In this document: one piece after another, positions 1 to 11,639 of the stretch | Position numbering within the stretch: the stretch's first letter is position 1 | Layout of the letters: every line of letters begins with the position of its first letter | Assembly (NCBI RefSeq): GCF_963678635.1 | Contig: NW_026971001.1 | Location: forward strand, 1-64,000 | Direction: 5' to 3' | DNA from: Symsagittifera roscoffensis | Taxonomy: Eukaryota > Xenacoelomorpha > Acoela > Convolutidae | Length of the DNA stretch: 64,000 nt | The notes under the pieces: model-generated | Database searches by the model: none | Told to the model about the DNA's origin: nothing | Seen by the model: only the letters and a program-made list of their open reading frames with translations | Position numbers and translations under genes: made by a program

Positions 1-59
1 CTTGTTGCTATTTGTAGTATCAGGTCTAACCCGAAATTTAAAAACAAATTGATGCTATT

Positions 60-720
60 TTTTTACAACACTTTATTGTCGAATAGCACAAAAATCAAAG
101 ACATCGCGCTTCAGTGGTGATCGGCAAATATTTGCACTTATCAAAGTTGAATGTCATCCCTCAAGGTTTGCTCCAACTTAAAAATTTTTCCAAGTTTTCT
201 TGCAGCCGTTTTCTGCAATCGTCGTTTCTAGCAGGGCTCGAAATTTTTGATGTCAGCTGTAAACTTGAAAATAGTGTTCACTAAGTCGTCGACTATATCA
301 ATGATATATAACAGAAACAGCGTAGGATTGAGAGTTTTACCATGTGGTTCTCCGCTCAAAGCAGCCAACCATTTTGAGAACTGTCCTTCCACAAGGACCC
401 GTTGTGTCCTGTTCTGAAGCAACGACTCAATACTCTTGACGATCTACTCACACACTTCAGGGGCTCTGATTTTCTCAATTAAACGTCCATGCGGGATTTT
501 ATCGAATGCCTTGGCAACCTCCAGATACAGCACATCGAGGCGTGTCTTCAAATCCAGTGGCGAGTTGATTTGTTCAAAAAAAGTGAGTAAATTCATTAGA
601 CACTTACTCCTTTTCATGAAATTGTGAAAATCAAATCCAAGTAATTCGTTCAATCTCAAATAGGAAATCAGTTTCTCTTCATTTAGTCGCCCTTAGCATT
701 TACGGACTGCCAAAGTTTAA
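60..720 (-). pseudogene. LINE reverse transcriptase fragment (copy 1)
   Basis: Two overlapping minus-strand frames (444-659 and 228-422) carry consecutive RT blocks. The first has a fingers-type region with LLTFFEQ and LYLEVAKAFDKIPHGRL. The second has FLQNRTQRVLVEG followed by a block matching the usual GVPQGSVLGPLLFLLYINDI, here degraded. The FADD-like catalytic box is altered to an ADI form near 270, so the second catalytic aspartate is missing. Further left, a third frame (near 130-160) gives NFDKCKYL, which matches the FNxDKCK block that follows the catalytic box in CR1/Jockey RTs. Frame changes and the lost aspartate make this inactive. CR1 versus Jockey cannot be settled by eye. Confidence 0.8.
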
Positions 721-1379
721 TCCGACTTTTTTTCAGTTCTTGAACAGTGCCGTAACTCTACAGTCTTTGGTACCTTAAGGTACTTCTCATATTTTTTTCT
801 AGATTCTCGTTTAGAGCATTATCGGTGGCATGGAATCTGGACCCAGCTCTTTCTTTACCCTCAGTTTTTCCAGTTGTCGACTCACCATGCACTTAGTCAA
901 GATGATATCCAACATATTCGTTTTGTTATTTTTTAACTTCCGGTGTTGGTCAGAAATCCTCGGCTTTGAGATCTGACTGAAAATAGATGTTCAGGTAGTC
1001 TGAAGTCTATTGGCTGTCTTCAAGTAGCTTCCTGTTATGGTTCAGGGGTCCCACGTTACTGCTTTGCCTTTTCCTCTTGTAAGAAAGGTGATGCCAGAAA
1101 GTTTGCTGTCTTTTATGATATTCAAAGCAAATTTTATTTCGAAATTTCTGTTCGCAAACTTTATTTCTGCGTCTGCCAATCTCTTGGCAGTCATATATTT
1201 CAATTCATCCGCATTACTGGTGGTTTTTTTTCTAAATGTGTTTCATTCTCGCCGCCGTTTCTCCGTGCAGCAACGTTCCACTTTGTGGGTTATCCAAGGA
1301 GATCTCGAGATCCAAGGAGATCCAAAGAGATTTTCGTTTCCTCTCAAAGGAACAAAGGAACGTATTAGCTAGTCATATC

Positions 1380-2080
1380 GTATCCAGTTTACTACGGAAG
1401 GTCTGTCATTGTTCTTCAAGACCGCCTTTAAGCTGCTGTTCCATTCGACGTCTCGCAATTATTTCTTGAAACCGGACAGATTCATTTGTCTGAAATCACG
1501 TCTCTTACGTTCTCGTTCAAGTATTTTCGTAGACGCGACAATGTTGAATGAGACTGTCTGGTGGTCAGCCGACACGATTTATACTTCAACTATAAACACG
1601 CCGCAACTAAATGTGGATCTGACAAAAAGACCCGATTCAGTTGATTCTGCGTTCTGTCAGGCTATCTTATCCTGGGTCAAAACGTGGTCGTGAGTGTTAT
1701 CGAGAAACCGTACGTCATTAGTGTCCAGAGCAGCTTCTTATTCCCAATCAGTGGTTGAAGCCTCCAGCAACTACGCTAGTGGCATTTGAATTCCCAAGAA
1801 TGTGAAAACGAGGTTGCAGTTGCTCTTCATCAATCTGTTCAGTGTGTTAACAACACCCAACCATAGCGTCAGTTGTAGTATTTGACTTTACCCTAAACGA
1901 AACTGCGTCGTAATCATCGTTTCTTCTTCGCTAATTTCAAGGTCTTTAAGCAATCGATGGCAATGCCACAACCCGCGTTTGTCGGTTCTGCTTTTTTTTC
2001 TATGCGTAAGAGAGGATGGTATCCTTCCAACGAGAGCACTTCCTTCGTGAATTCGCTATGCGCCCAGGTTGAAATAATGT
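1380..2080 (-). pseudogene. LINE apurinic-type endonuclease fragment (copy 1)
   Basis: On the minus strand the order of blocks fits the C-terminal half of a LINE endonuclease. First comes a GYHPLLR-like block with a Gly-rich GCGIAI stretch (around 1940-2040). Next is AGGFNH, matching the GDFN block (around 1755). Then come LDTNDVRFLDN and VLTQ (around 1690-1730), and finally SADHQTVSF, matching the conserved SDH box (around 1575). Downstream is an RDFRQMNLSGF-like linker that usually leads into the RT. Several stops and frame changes interrupt it. It belongs to the same element as the RT fragment to its left. Clear plus-strand open frames here are antisense shadows. Confidence 0.75.
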
Positions 2081-2117
2081 CAAGAAATCTTCACAGAACT
2101 TCTACTTGAAACTCGCT

Positions 2118-3090
2118 CCAGTTTTATTTCAAGCTTCTGATGCTAAACAGCCACGCAGCAAGCAGTTAATGGTCATTGTCACTCGATCTATTAACCGGGC
2201 GCTGCAGCTTTCGTTGCGTGAGGAATGTTTCTTTCTCGCCTTTTCTCGTTGTTTGAATGCTTGCTCGAAATGTGACAAGCTACTGTCGAAGTATTATGTA
2301 ATGTCCTCGTGTTCGAAGCTTTAGTTGCGTATATATATATCCCTCTGCCGCTTGCTCAGTTTGGAAATTGATAATGAGCAGCCTTGAGACATTGAGTTTG
2401 CATTCTCCAATCCTGCCGGCACGAAAAGGCCGCTTTGTTGAAATTAAATATTGTAGAATATTTCTTAATCGTTTTTTAATCTATCAGTATAACAATCGCC
2501 TCCACTTTCTTCCAGCCCAGGTATCACTACATGCTCACGCCTTTCCTTCAATTTAATCACTTTCTCCGACAGTTTTGTACCACCACTCGCATGTTGTTCG
2601 TTTCGCATTTTTGACAGCTATTCTTCCGGCTTGTGCATTTGGTTATTCTTCAACTAACCCAGCTCTTCTCCTAATTTTGAAACCTTTCATTTTGTAGAGA
2701 AAACGTACAACCAAAGCTGGTCAACTTTGATAATTACCCCGGGTTGACCAAAAATGCTTATCATACAATTCTCATAAATGGGAAATTTCTTTTCATACAA
2801 TTCCATACTGGAGAAAATTGTATGAAAATTGTATGAAATTGATAGATATTTTCTCCATAAACCAAAAAGTGCAAAGACCTTGTTGCAAAGACCTTGGTTA
2901 CGCACAGCACAGGTTGGACGGTATTGCTTGTACAAGGCATAGAAACCGCCCTGATTTGACCTGAATTGTCTGAATTGTCTTTCACAAATGATATAACAAA
3001 AGTAACAAACTTTCAATTTTTGGCAAAATTTTTCAGTTGACTATTTTAAATTTGTGAACTTTCAAATTATCAGACATTGATCAAGGCATA
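2118..3090. other. AT-rich spacer without recognised genes
   Basis: No protein family is recognised on either strand. A minus-strand frame at 2687-3016 is open for 109 codons but has low-complexity composition and no motif. Short tandem echoes such as a repeated aaattgtatga unit occur near 2815-2845. This may be old transposon-derived DNA. Confidence 0.5.
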
Positions 3091-3225
3091 CATAAACACG
3101 CCATACAGAAGAAATACAAATTTTCAGCGTTTTTCAAAAAAAATTTAAGTGAAAAAAAAGCCAATATTATCGTATCCAGGACAACGTTGTGAAAATTTTT
3201 GACTCTTCTGTATGGCGTGTTTATG
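3091..3225. repeat. Hairpin with perfect 21-bp arms
   Basis: Bases 3091-3111 and 3205-3225 are exact reverse complements of one another (21/21), around a 93-base AT-rich centre. The similarity extends a few bases outward with mismatches. It could be the terminal inverted repeats of a tiny MITE or a stem from a larger foldback. No transposase is nearby. Confidence 0.75.
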
Positions 3226-6086
3226 CTTATCATACAAAATTTTTCATGCAAAAAAATTCTTTTGGAAAATGTTTGTTTGCGTACAAAATTCGATTTGCGC
3301 TTGAAAAAAAATCGATTTGCACTTGGGGTAAACTTTCAAAATTTTTGTGTCGTATATGGAAATTGTATATAAGCATTTTAGTCAAAAAAAACTAAAATCA
3401 GTTTTTTTTGTCTCTAGTCCACTTGGTAAATGTTAGAAGCAACAGAAATTTTGGAAGCTTGACAAAAGTTTGGAAGCTTGACAAAAGTTTGGAAGTTTTC
3501 GATTTTGTAAATAAAATCTCCTCAAGAAGTCCCTAAGAATTTTTGCAGAATTTCTTCATAGAGAAATTTAATGCCTAAATTTTTAATTTCAAAAAATACA
3601 ATAGATAAATCCGGATCTAGAACAGTTTTTTTATTGTTTTGGTGGCTTCATTAATTGCCACCACTATTGCTGGCAAAATATTTTTCAAGCGCTTTGATTA
3701 AACTCTCATATCAGCTGTCCGAAAATGATACGAACGATTGTAGGTGGGTCACAAGCTTGTTTAATTGAGATAAACAGTAGAATAGTCTGGCTATCCATCT
3801 GTTGACCTTATCTTGGAATACAAATCCTAAATTATCTAGATTCTTATGTTCTAGGAAAAAAAAAGGATACGTGGAGTTTTTCTCAATTTTTAGTATCAAT
3901 TCTACCTTTTTCAAAAATTGGACAAACTTTAACCAACATCCAACTTTTGGTTACTTTTCCTAGTCATGCAAAGCAAATTTTTGATTTTGAACAAAAATAT
4001 TTTTTTTTTCAAGTCGTTTGATTTCTGGGGTTCGCTTATTTGCTTTGCATATGTTTTTGCAGTGGCCTGACTTTTCGTTTTCAACTTGTGCAGAAACTTT
4101 TCACCACAATTCTCTTTTACTAAAGGCCTCAGAAACATCGACCACAATTCATGTATCTATCGCGGTATTTCAACTATAGCGAGCATGCCATTGATTAGAT
4201 TTTGCTCACACCATTAGGTTAATTTTGTCTCTCGGATATTTTTCTAACACTTTTCTATGGTTTTCTGATGCTGTTACAAATCCTGGATCTAATTGACGCC
4301 TCATCAACCAGGATTTGGATATTATCAAAGATCAAGAACTTCTCGCTGCACCAGTGTTTTGTTATTCAAAACAACCCCTCGTATATATTTCTGTCGACAT
4401 TATTTCAAATTAGCCTTTTATCTTAAGCACTTTGACCTGAAAATTACGCTCCACTTGATTTTGAAAAAACAAACATTCTCTGCGACCCTAGATTTTGAAA
4501 AAATTGGATTTAATTCTTCTTCAGACGTTTGTTTAAAGCTGCAATATCTTCGCAGATATCTGAACTTTTCGAAGTAGTTTTCTCTGCGAAAATTTTGGGA
4601 GACATATAGCAGACAAATAACTATCGTCAGGATTGCCCCTGATCATAGCAATTCGTCCTGAGAGATTCCGCTTGTACGTAACTAACACCCGCAGTGAGTT
4701 CACTTCGGATGCAGCTTAAGGTTTTCCTTGAGCTGCTCCTCTCGCAATGATTGATCCTTTATTACAGTAGCCATTACGTTATACGAATCATAACGGCTAG
4801 TGTTTTTCCGATTAGCACAAACACAACGAGCGTGCTTTTTTTGTCTGCAGCAGATATTTGCCAATGCATGCTTCTTCTTGGTCTCCAAAAACTCGGTTAG
4901 CTCATTCATATAGGTTTGTTATGTCTGTTTTTTGAAGATGATCATCACATTGTGCTACACATCGGCTTTCTTTTTTTTCAGTAGCCTCAGCTCCATTGGC
5001 TTAAGAAGACTTAAGTTCTGGTGCAGCGAGGTTTTTTAAGGGATAAGCCAGGAACCAAGACATCATAGAGTGATTCGCTAGTAACTATGTTCATTTTTGT
5101 TTGAAAGTGCACTAATGCAAAAATTAGCACTTCTGATCTTGAATTTGTTACTCAACTCCTCAGTTTTCTGTGAAAATTTTATGGGTCAACAAATAATGCA
5201 AGGGGGAAGACTTTGTATTATTTACGCTTGAGATGAGCGAGCTTTATCAAACCTGAAAATAAGACCTTTTTCCATGCTAACAACTAGTTTAACGAAATCA
5301 GTTGACTTTCTTATGATGCAAGTAGGCTGCTGATATGCTCAATTTTATGGAAATTCAAGTTTAATTTTTGGTTACCAGTTACTACTGGTAGATGCTATAG
5401 AAAGAACTCGAACCATGAAATAGGTAATTTTAGAACTTCGATAAGAGTCTTCGGTTGATGATTTTTCGGCTTCACGATTGTCGGCTTAAGCGCCGTCGGT
5501 TTTATTTTCAAAATCTGCATTCCATTCTGCGTACTATTCTTCCGTAACTTGAGCTACAAGCATTTAATCCAATACAAATTCTTCGACGAAACAAGCTATC
5601 CCAAACTAGTCAAAACTGCACGATTTTTTGCAAAAATAAACAATTTAGTAAGCAATAAAATTGAACGAACACGAATTAAATTGAAAAAGCCAACAATAAA
5701 GAGTTACTTGCCCTGAGAAAGAGGATGAGATCAGTGATTCACTGTATACTAGGTTGAGGTCCCTACTAAGATGTCGGCTGGGCTGTAAATTTTTCATTTC
5801 TGGTATCTTCTACGACTATTTTAAAAACTATAAAAAGCAAGAAGTGGTTTGAAAAAGTGACGTTACAAACATTGAAACAAAGACACAGGTGGCAACAAAA
5901 ACTCTGGAAAAATTGAGTGCATTCTGATATAAGTTCTCTTGACGCGAAAAATTTGTACATATATGTCCCGCTTAGAAAAGCTAGTGAAACAGCACGGAAA
6001 AAAGTATGAACAGGCAAAGCCTCCGGAATTGACAAACAAATTTTTAAAAAGCTGTTAAATTTGGCAATAAATGTACTGTTTAGGTG
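3226..6086. other. AT-rich spacer, no recognised gene
   Basis: Only short open frames are seen, none with a family signature. Near 3450-3500 the unit ttggaagcttgacaaaag recurs about two and a half times in tandem. Homopolymer A and T runs are common. I see no promoter, RNA gene or coding conservation that I could defend. Confidence 0.5.
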
Positions 6087-6515
6087 CAATAATCTGTAGT
6101 AAATGCAAAAGTTTAGCTATGGGCGCATCCTTTGCTGTCTTTTAAGCCTTTTGAGGCTAAAGTATTACAAATTAGCATTATAAAAGGAATTTATTCAGAG
6201 AAAGCAAAACAATTCATGACAAAAAGGCGTATGCCCTTAATTTCAGATGGCATCTGCCCCAAAATGAGTTAATTTTGCCGGTTAAAAATACTATTAAATT
6301 CAATAATCTGTGGTAAATATAAAAGTCTAGCTATGAGCGCATCGTTTGCTGTTCTTGTAGCCTTTTGCGGCTAAACGATTAGGATATGGCATTTAAAAGG
6401 ATAGTAACCGCATTAGACAGTCCAGAGTAAGACCAAAAGGACGTCTGCCTTTAATTTCAGAAAAGAGTGAACTAAAAAAACTGAAAGGGTTGATTGCGAA
6501 GCTTGTTTGAACTGG
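6087..6515. repeat. Imperfect tandem duplication, ~214-bp period
   Basis: The block starting caataatctgtagtaaatg at 6087 recurs at 6301. Matching landmarks include the agctatg-ggcgcatc block and the aagccttttg-ggctaaa block, and, further on, the gac-aaaagg-cgt-tgcc and ttaatttcag blocks. Divergence is well above that of the 7.6-kb direct repeat, so this duplication is older. No coding sequence is evident. Confidence 0.7.
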
Positions 6516-7609
6516 TATCACATAAACTGTGGAAGTGTATCTAATTTTGAGTAGCTGTTATCTCTGTAAAACTCTGGTATAAAAGACATGTATAAAACAA
6601 CGTGATCGGGAGACCAATTTGAAGTAGACGTTGAAATTTTTCAAGGGTAATAGGTTGTTTTGAAAGAACTGTGAGTGGTGACACAGAAAATGTTCAACAG
6701 GCAGCCAACAAATTGCTCCCAAATTTGAAGCTTAAGCTAGAGAAGCTTGATGATCAAGGAAGTTTGAACTTTTTGAATTCCAAAGTAAATGTAGATAAAG
6801 GTCAATTCCGGTTGATACTAAAAACACACTGACACTGGTACAATTCTTTTTTTCATAAGTTGCTAATATTTTTTGCATATTCTCTTCAAAATATATGTAA
6901 CAATGGAAGGTTAAGCTCCACCCTATAACGGTATGCTAACGTCAAGGTTAAACTGTACGTAACTTTCTTCGACTCCACCAAAGCTATTTCATTTTACTTC
7001 CTCCAAAGTAAGGGTCAAAAAAATATATCAAAGACTAAAGGCTCGAGGCAATAAAACGCAAATTGTTTATTTACTTGCAAAAACAAATAGCTCTTGGCTA
7101 ATTTTCAGTACTCTCAAAACACCAAGTCCTTCTTAACAACACGACTGGTAAACTATTATTCGCAGTGCTAGTGTTGTTTTAAGCAGAGAAAAATACTGTC
7201 TGTGACCATTGGAATTGGATAGATCTTTTACTAATTATTAGATCCTCACATGCTGAAAATAATTCTAGATTTTATATATAGTATGAGGTAGTCTGTACAG
7301 GGGTAATGCTCTTACTTGTTTTGCAGATTCCATACAACCGATAATGCTCTAAGCCAAGCCTGAAGTCTGATTGGTGATCTGACTTGGGCATTGGTCATCA
7401 GGAAAAGCAGTCAGATATCTAATTTTCATTATCCCAGTCTTCTTATTTAATAAAAAGGGGTCAGTTATGATTGTAACTGCGCGCCTCTCACGTCTCGGAA
7501 CGCTTCCTTTTTTTCCCTCAAAATTGTTCAATTTTTTTGTTCTTTCTTGCTTTTTGTCTAACTTTTTAATGGGCGAATCTGTTTTTCTTCTTTTTTGTCT
7601 TGTGATTGT
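6516..7609. other. AT-rich spacer, no recognised gene
   Basis: Nothing recognisable on either strand. The minus-strand 60-codon frame at 7349-7531 has no motif. Confidence 0.45.
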
Positions 7610-7841
7610 CGCTATTTGTTGCTATTTGTAGTATCAGGTCTAACCCGAAATTTAAAAACAAATTGATGCTATTTTTTTACAACACTTTATTGTCGAATAG
7701 CACAAAAATCAAAGACATCGCGCTTCAGTGGTGATCGGCAAATATTTGCACTTATCAAAGTTGAATGTCATCCCTCAAGGTTTGCTCCAACTTAAAAAAT
7801 TTTCCAAGTTTTCTTGCAGCCGTTTTCTGCAATCGTCGTTT

Positions 7842-8330
7842 CTAGCAGGGCTCGAAATTTTTGATGTCAGCTGCAAACTTGAAAGTAGTGTTCACTAAGT
7901 CGTCGACTATATCAATGAAATATAACAGAAACAGCGTAGGATTGAGAGTTTTACCATGTGGTTCTCCGCTCAAAGCAGCCAACCATTTTGAGAACTGTCC
8001 TTCCACAAGGACCCGTTGTGTCCTGTTCTGAAGCAACGACTCAATCCACTTGACGATCTACTCACACACTTCAGGGGCTCTGATTTTCTCAAGTAAACGT
8101 CCATGCGGGATTTTATCGAATGCCTTGGCAACCTCCAGATACAGCACATCGATGCGTGTCTTCAAATCCAGTGGCGAGTTGATTTGTTCAAAAAAAGTGA
8201 GTAAATTCATTAGACACTTACTCCTTTTCATGAAATTGTGAAAATCAAATCCAAGTAATTCATTCAATCTCAAATAGGAAATCAGTTTCTCTTCATTTAG
8301 TCGCCCTTAGCATTTACGGACTGCCAAAGT
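7842..8330 (-). pseudogene. LINE reverse transcriptase fragment (copy 2)
   Basis: Minus-strand frames 8058-8273 and 7842-8036 repeat the copy 1 RT blocks with only a few substitutions. They show VLYLEVAKAFDKIPHGRL and then the NRTQRVLVEG block and the degraded GVPQGS-like block. The catalytic FADD box again reads ADI. Stops and a frame change separate the blocks. It is a molecular fossil, not a gene. Confidence 0.8.
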
Positions 8331-8763
8331 TTAATCCGACTTTTTTCAGTTCTTGAACAGTGCCGTAACTCTACAGTCTTTGGTACCTTAAGGTACTTCT
8401 CATATTTTTTTCTAGGTTCTCGTTTAGAGCCTTATCGGCGGTATGTAATGTGGACCCAGCTCTTTGTTTACCCTCAGTTTTTCCAGTTGTCGACTCACCA
8501 TGCACTTAGTCAAGATGATATCCAACATATTCGTTTTGTTATTTTTTTACTTCCGATGTTGGTCAGAAATCCTCGGCTTTGAGATCTGACTGAAAATAGG
8601 TGTTCAGGTAGTCTGAAGTCTATTGGCTGTCTTCAAGTTGCTTCCTGTTACGGCTCACGTTACTGGTTTGATTTTTTCTCTTGTAAGAAAGGCAAGCCCA
8701 GAAAATTTGTATATTCGCAGGTGTTTTCGTCCACTGTATTATCACTAGCTAATGATGTTTATG

Positions 8764-8952
8764 CCCGAGTCGAGATTTTTCACCTAATTTGAAGCAAGAT
8801 TTGAGCGGTTTTTGAGCGGTTTTTCTAGATAAACTGCTCAAAAACCGCTCAAACCGCTCACTTTGAAGCAAGATTTTGAGTGTAATTGTCTAAAAAAACC
8901 GCTCAAACCGCTCAAATCTTGCTTCAAATCAGGTGAAAAATCTCGACTCGGG
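8764..8952. repeat. Foldback (inverted-repeat) element of 189 bp
   Basis: The segment begins cccgagtcgagatttttcac and ends with the reverse complement of that sequence. The arms run roughly 8764-8822 and 8893-8952. Inside the arms a ttgagcggtttt motif is repeated in both orientations. The element is absent from the matching place in LINE copy 1, where different, shorter sequence is found. It therefore arose in, or was inserted into, copy 2 after the duplication. It resembles a MITE or foldback element. No target-site duplication is clear. Confidence 0.85.
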
Positions 8953-9394
8953 AACTTTACTTCTGCATCTGCTCAGTCATATAATTCATTTCATCCGCAT
9001 TGCTTCTGGTACTTGTAAATGTCTTTCATTGGCGCCCTTTCTCAGTGCAGCAACATTCCACTTTGTGGGGTTTTTGTTTCTTCTCAAAAAAAAGGAACGT
9101 GTTAGCCAGTCATATCTTGCAGTTTACTACGGAAGGTTTGTCATTGTTCTTCAAGCCCGTCTTTAAGCAGCTGTTCCATTCGACGTCTCGCAATTATTTC
9201 TTGAAACCGGACATATTCATTTGTCTGAAATCACGTCTCTTACGTTCTCGTTCAAGTATTTTCGTAGATGCGACAATGTTGAATGAGACTGTCTGGTGGT
9301 CAGCCGACACGATTTATACTTCAACTATAAACACGCCGCAACTGAATGTGGATCTGACGAAAAGACCCGATTCAGTTGATTCTGCGTTCTGTCA

Positions 9395-9597
9395 GGTTGG
9401 GTGTTGTTAATACACTGAACCGATTGATGAAGAGTAACTGCAAACTCGTTTTCACATTCTTGGAAATTCAAATGCCACTAGCGTAGTAGCTGGAGGCTTC
9501 AACCACGGATTGGGAATAAGAAGTTACTCTGGACACTAATGACATACGGTTTCTCGATAACACTCACGACCACCTTTTGACCCAGTATAAGATAGCC
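9395..9597 (-). repeat. Inverted ~203-bp LINE segment (inverted relative to 1660-1862)
   Basis: Outside this interval copies 1 and 2 align colinearly, with ctgcgttctgtcag on the left and atagcgtcagttgtagtat on the right. Inside it the sequence matches the reverse complement of 1660-1862 along the whole length. In copy 1 the segment encodes LINE endonuclease blocks in the right orientation and order, so copy 1 is ancestral and copy 2 is inverted. Only one or two bases at each breakpoint are ambiguous. Confidence 0.88.
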
Positions 9598-10044
9598 ATA
9601 GCGTCAGTTGTAGTATTTGACTTTACCCTAATCGAAACTGCGTCGTAATCATCGACAAAATGGTCTTTTCGCTAAATTTGTAGGTCTTTAAACAAAAGAT
9701 GGCAATGCCACACCCGCGCTTGTCGGTTCTGCCTTTCTTTTTATGCGTAAGAGAGGATGGTATCCATCCGACGAGAGCTCTTTCTTCGTGACTTCGCTAT
9801 GCGCCCAGGTTAAAATAATGTCAGGACAACTTCACAGGACTTCGACTTGAAACTCGCAGATTGTTCATTACGCCTTTTAATTTGTCGATGTCTTTACAAA
9901 CTGACTTCAACGTTAAAAAATGTTTTCGAGATCCAGATTGTGATATCACAGACCCCGGATCATGGGGTAAAATTATTTTTAATAAGTTTGGCTCTTTTTC
10001 AGTTCTTCTGCGCCATTTCGCCGTATTAGCACAGTCGAACCTGC

Positions 10045-10490
10045 CGATCCACGTCGAAAAGAACGTTAAAGGCGTTAGCAACAAAATTGCGATGAAAAGG
10101 AGGCTAGAAATATTCTAGACTTTTTCATTTTCAAAATTTGATTCGAACTAGTTCATTTCTGAGAAATACGAAAAACGGCCATTTTGACCGGAAATCGATG
10201 AAAAAACAAAAATACCGGAACAACAACCGCGAACAACAACCGGGACAACAGACAAAAATCAGTCGAAAAGGAAGAGTGAAAAACAAAAGATGAACGGAGT
10301 CTCTTATGGTGACAGCAAGACACGATAACGTGTTTATCGAAAGAAGATTATATAGACGGAAGGTCAAGTGGAACATTCGGGACGGATTCGAACCCTCCCG
10401 TGCCACAAAATTAGAGAGAGAACGCCGTTATCTTCAGGAGAGTGCAAAAATTGAGCCCCGGTACCCAGAGACTGTTAGAAAACATTAACT
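10045..10490 (-). repeat. Dispersed repeat, possible tRNA-derived SINE (copy 1)
   Basis: This block shares long stretches with 41283-41700. Examples are gatgaaaaggaggct, gacagca-gacacgataa and gaaggtcaagtgg-acattcgg, and both end near the actgttagaaaac block. On the minus strand it contains ggttcgaatcc at about 10386-10396, an exact match to the RNA polymerase III B-box consensus, flanked by a nearly complete T-arm stem (4 of 5 pairs). A convincing A box is not seen upstream, so SINE identity is tentative. It could instead be part of a retroelement UTR. It lies just ahead of element A. Confidence 0.5.
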
Positions 10491-11639
10491 GTATGTTTTT
10501 TGCTGTATGTCTGAGCGAATGTTACATGACGTTTTATGGAGCTCCTGGGTGGATCTGTTAAAAACAATAGATCATCATGATCATCAAAGGTTTCAGCGAC
10601 GAATCCTCCGCTCTGGGTGTGTGCTCGAGTTAGAGGCCTTAATGTGCTGCATTGTTCTAGGCGGAAGTTGCGGACCCTCCACCTGATACAATTTAGCTTT
10701 TTAACCTAGTTAAGACCAAAAACTCCGGGGTCGGAGCGTTAGGTGGGAAGTCGTGAGCCAGCTTATCCCGAGGCCTTGGGACTAAAAATAATTAAACCAA
10801 GGGATAAAACCAAACAAATTAGTGTATAATCAAGAAAAAACCGAAAAAAAATTACTTGAAAAAAAGTACAAAAAAACAGTAAAAAACCCAAAGAAAAGAT
10901 CAAAAACAGTGAAAAACATAAAATGGCAAGATCGAGTGTTTTGGTTGTTGGTTAGATACCCTCCATCGCGTGTTGTTTGAGAAACTAAGAACTTTAATGT
11001 TAATTTTGCCGGTGACCGGAGGGTACAGTGGCAAGCTGATAGAGGTGTTCCAGACGCAGCAGGGGACAACAGAGACAGCATCCACAACGACTAGTACGCT
11101 CTTAGTATCGTTCGGGTACAATTTCAGTGAACTCAAGTGGTGGGGAACACGATTGGCTCGTTCCGATTGTACTCTCCATCGATTGCTAACTCGGGTTTTG
11201 TGGTGTTAAAGGGGGTACAGTAAAAATGATTAACGACTACTAATAGATCATTACCCTTATTAAGTATGACCCATCTCCCATTTAGACCGATTTTTTTTAC
11301 CGAACTGTTAACCCGAAAATTTTGCAAATCCGATTTTACGATTGATAGAAAACTTCTGTGCAGTGAGCTACTACGTAGTTTAAACCCCCTCACAAAAGAA
11401 ACCGCTCGGAAAAAAACTCAGTAGAAGTTGGTGAAAAGAAAGTTTTTTGATTTCGAAATTCGTCAATTGATTTTGAGATTTTTTGAGATAAAGCGATAAA
11501 TTTTTTTGCCCTAGGAGCTTGCTAGCAACTCGAGTTCAGTTAACAGAACTGTTTTTAAGGAACCCTCCGAGTAGCTCCGTGGATATAGATAGAGACTTAC
11601 AGATCGGAAAAGGAAGGAAGCGGAAGGTCCAAATCCGAT
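10491..11639. other. Upstream flank of element A, no recognised gene
   Basis: No protein family is recognised in either strand. The overlapping short frames at 10830-11210 on both strands are mutual shadows. The first accctccga-type motif, typical of the leaders of A and D, appears near 11560. The segment may hold part of an old LTR, but no matching pair was found. Confidence 0.4.

Larger units (their letters stand above)
1..2117 (-). repeat. Direct repeat copy 1: CR1/Jockey-type LINE fragment
   Basis: This stretch is repeated nearly base for base at 7610-9856, starting from the first bases of the window. Read on the minus strand it is a decayed non-LTR retrotransposon, with endonuclease remnants on the right (about 1380-2080) and reverse transcriptase remnants on the left (about 60-720). 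That order fits a minus-strand LINE. The left end is cut by the window edge, so the 3' terminus is not seen. The two copies share the same fragment and the same decay, which points to duplication of an already dead LINE piece. Copy 1 lacks the foldback of copy 2 and keeps the endonuclease segment at 1660-1862 in its original orientation. Confidence 0.85.
7610..9856 (-). repeat. Direct repeat copy 2: CR1/Jockey-type LINE fragment
   Basis: Second copy of the LINE fragment seen at 1-2117, almost identical over most of its length. RT remnants lie at 7842-8330 and endonuclease remnants at about 9150-9800, both on the minus strand. The FADD-like box shows the same loss of the second aspartate as copy 1, so both descend from a dead ancestor. 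Two structural changes set it apart: a 189-bp foldback at 8764-8952, and a ~203-bp inversion at 9395-9597 relative to copy 1. Similarity fades a few bases after the aacttcacagga landmark near 9830-9850. Confidence 0.85.

Noticed and set aside
2687..3016. 109-codon minus-strand ORF as a host gene
   Set aside because: AT-rich, overlaps a second open frame on the same strand with echoing sequence, and shows no recognisable domain.
4293..4577. 94-codon plus-strand ORF
   Set aside because: No motif, no homologous copy in the window, and length expected by chance in this composition.
10383..10400. Functional tRNA gene
   Set aside because: Only the B box and T-arm are convincing. Acceptor stem, A box and anticodon arm cannot be formed.
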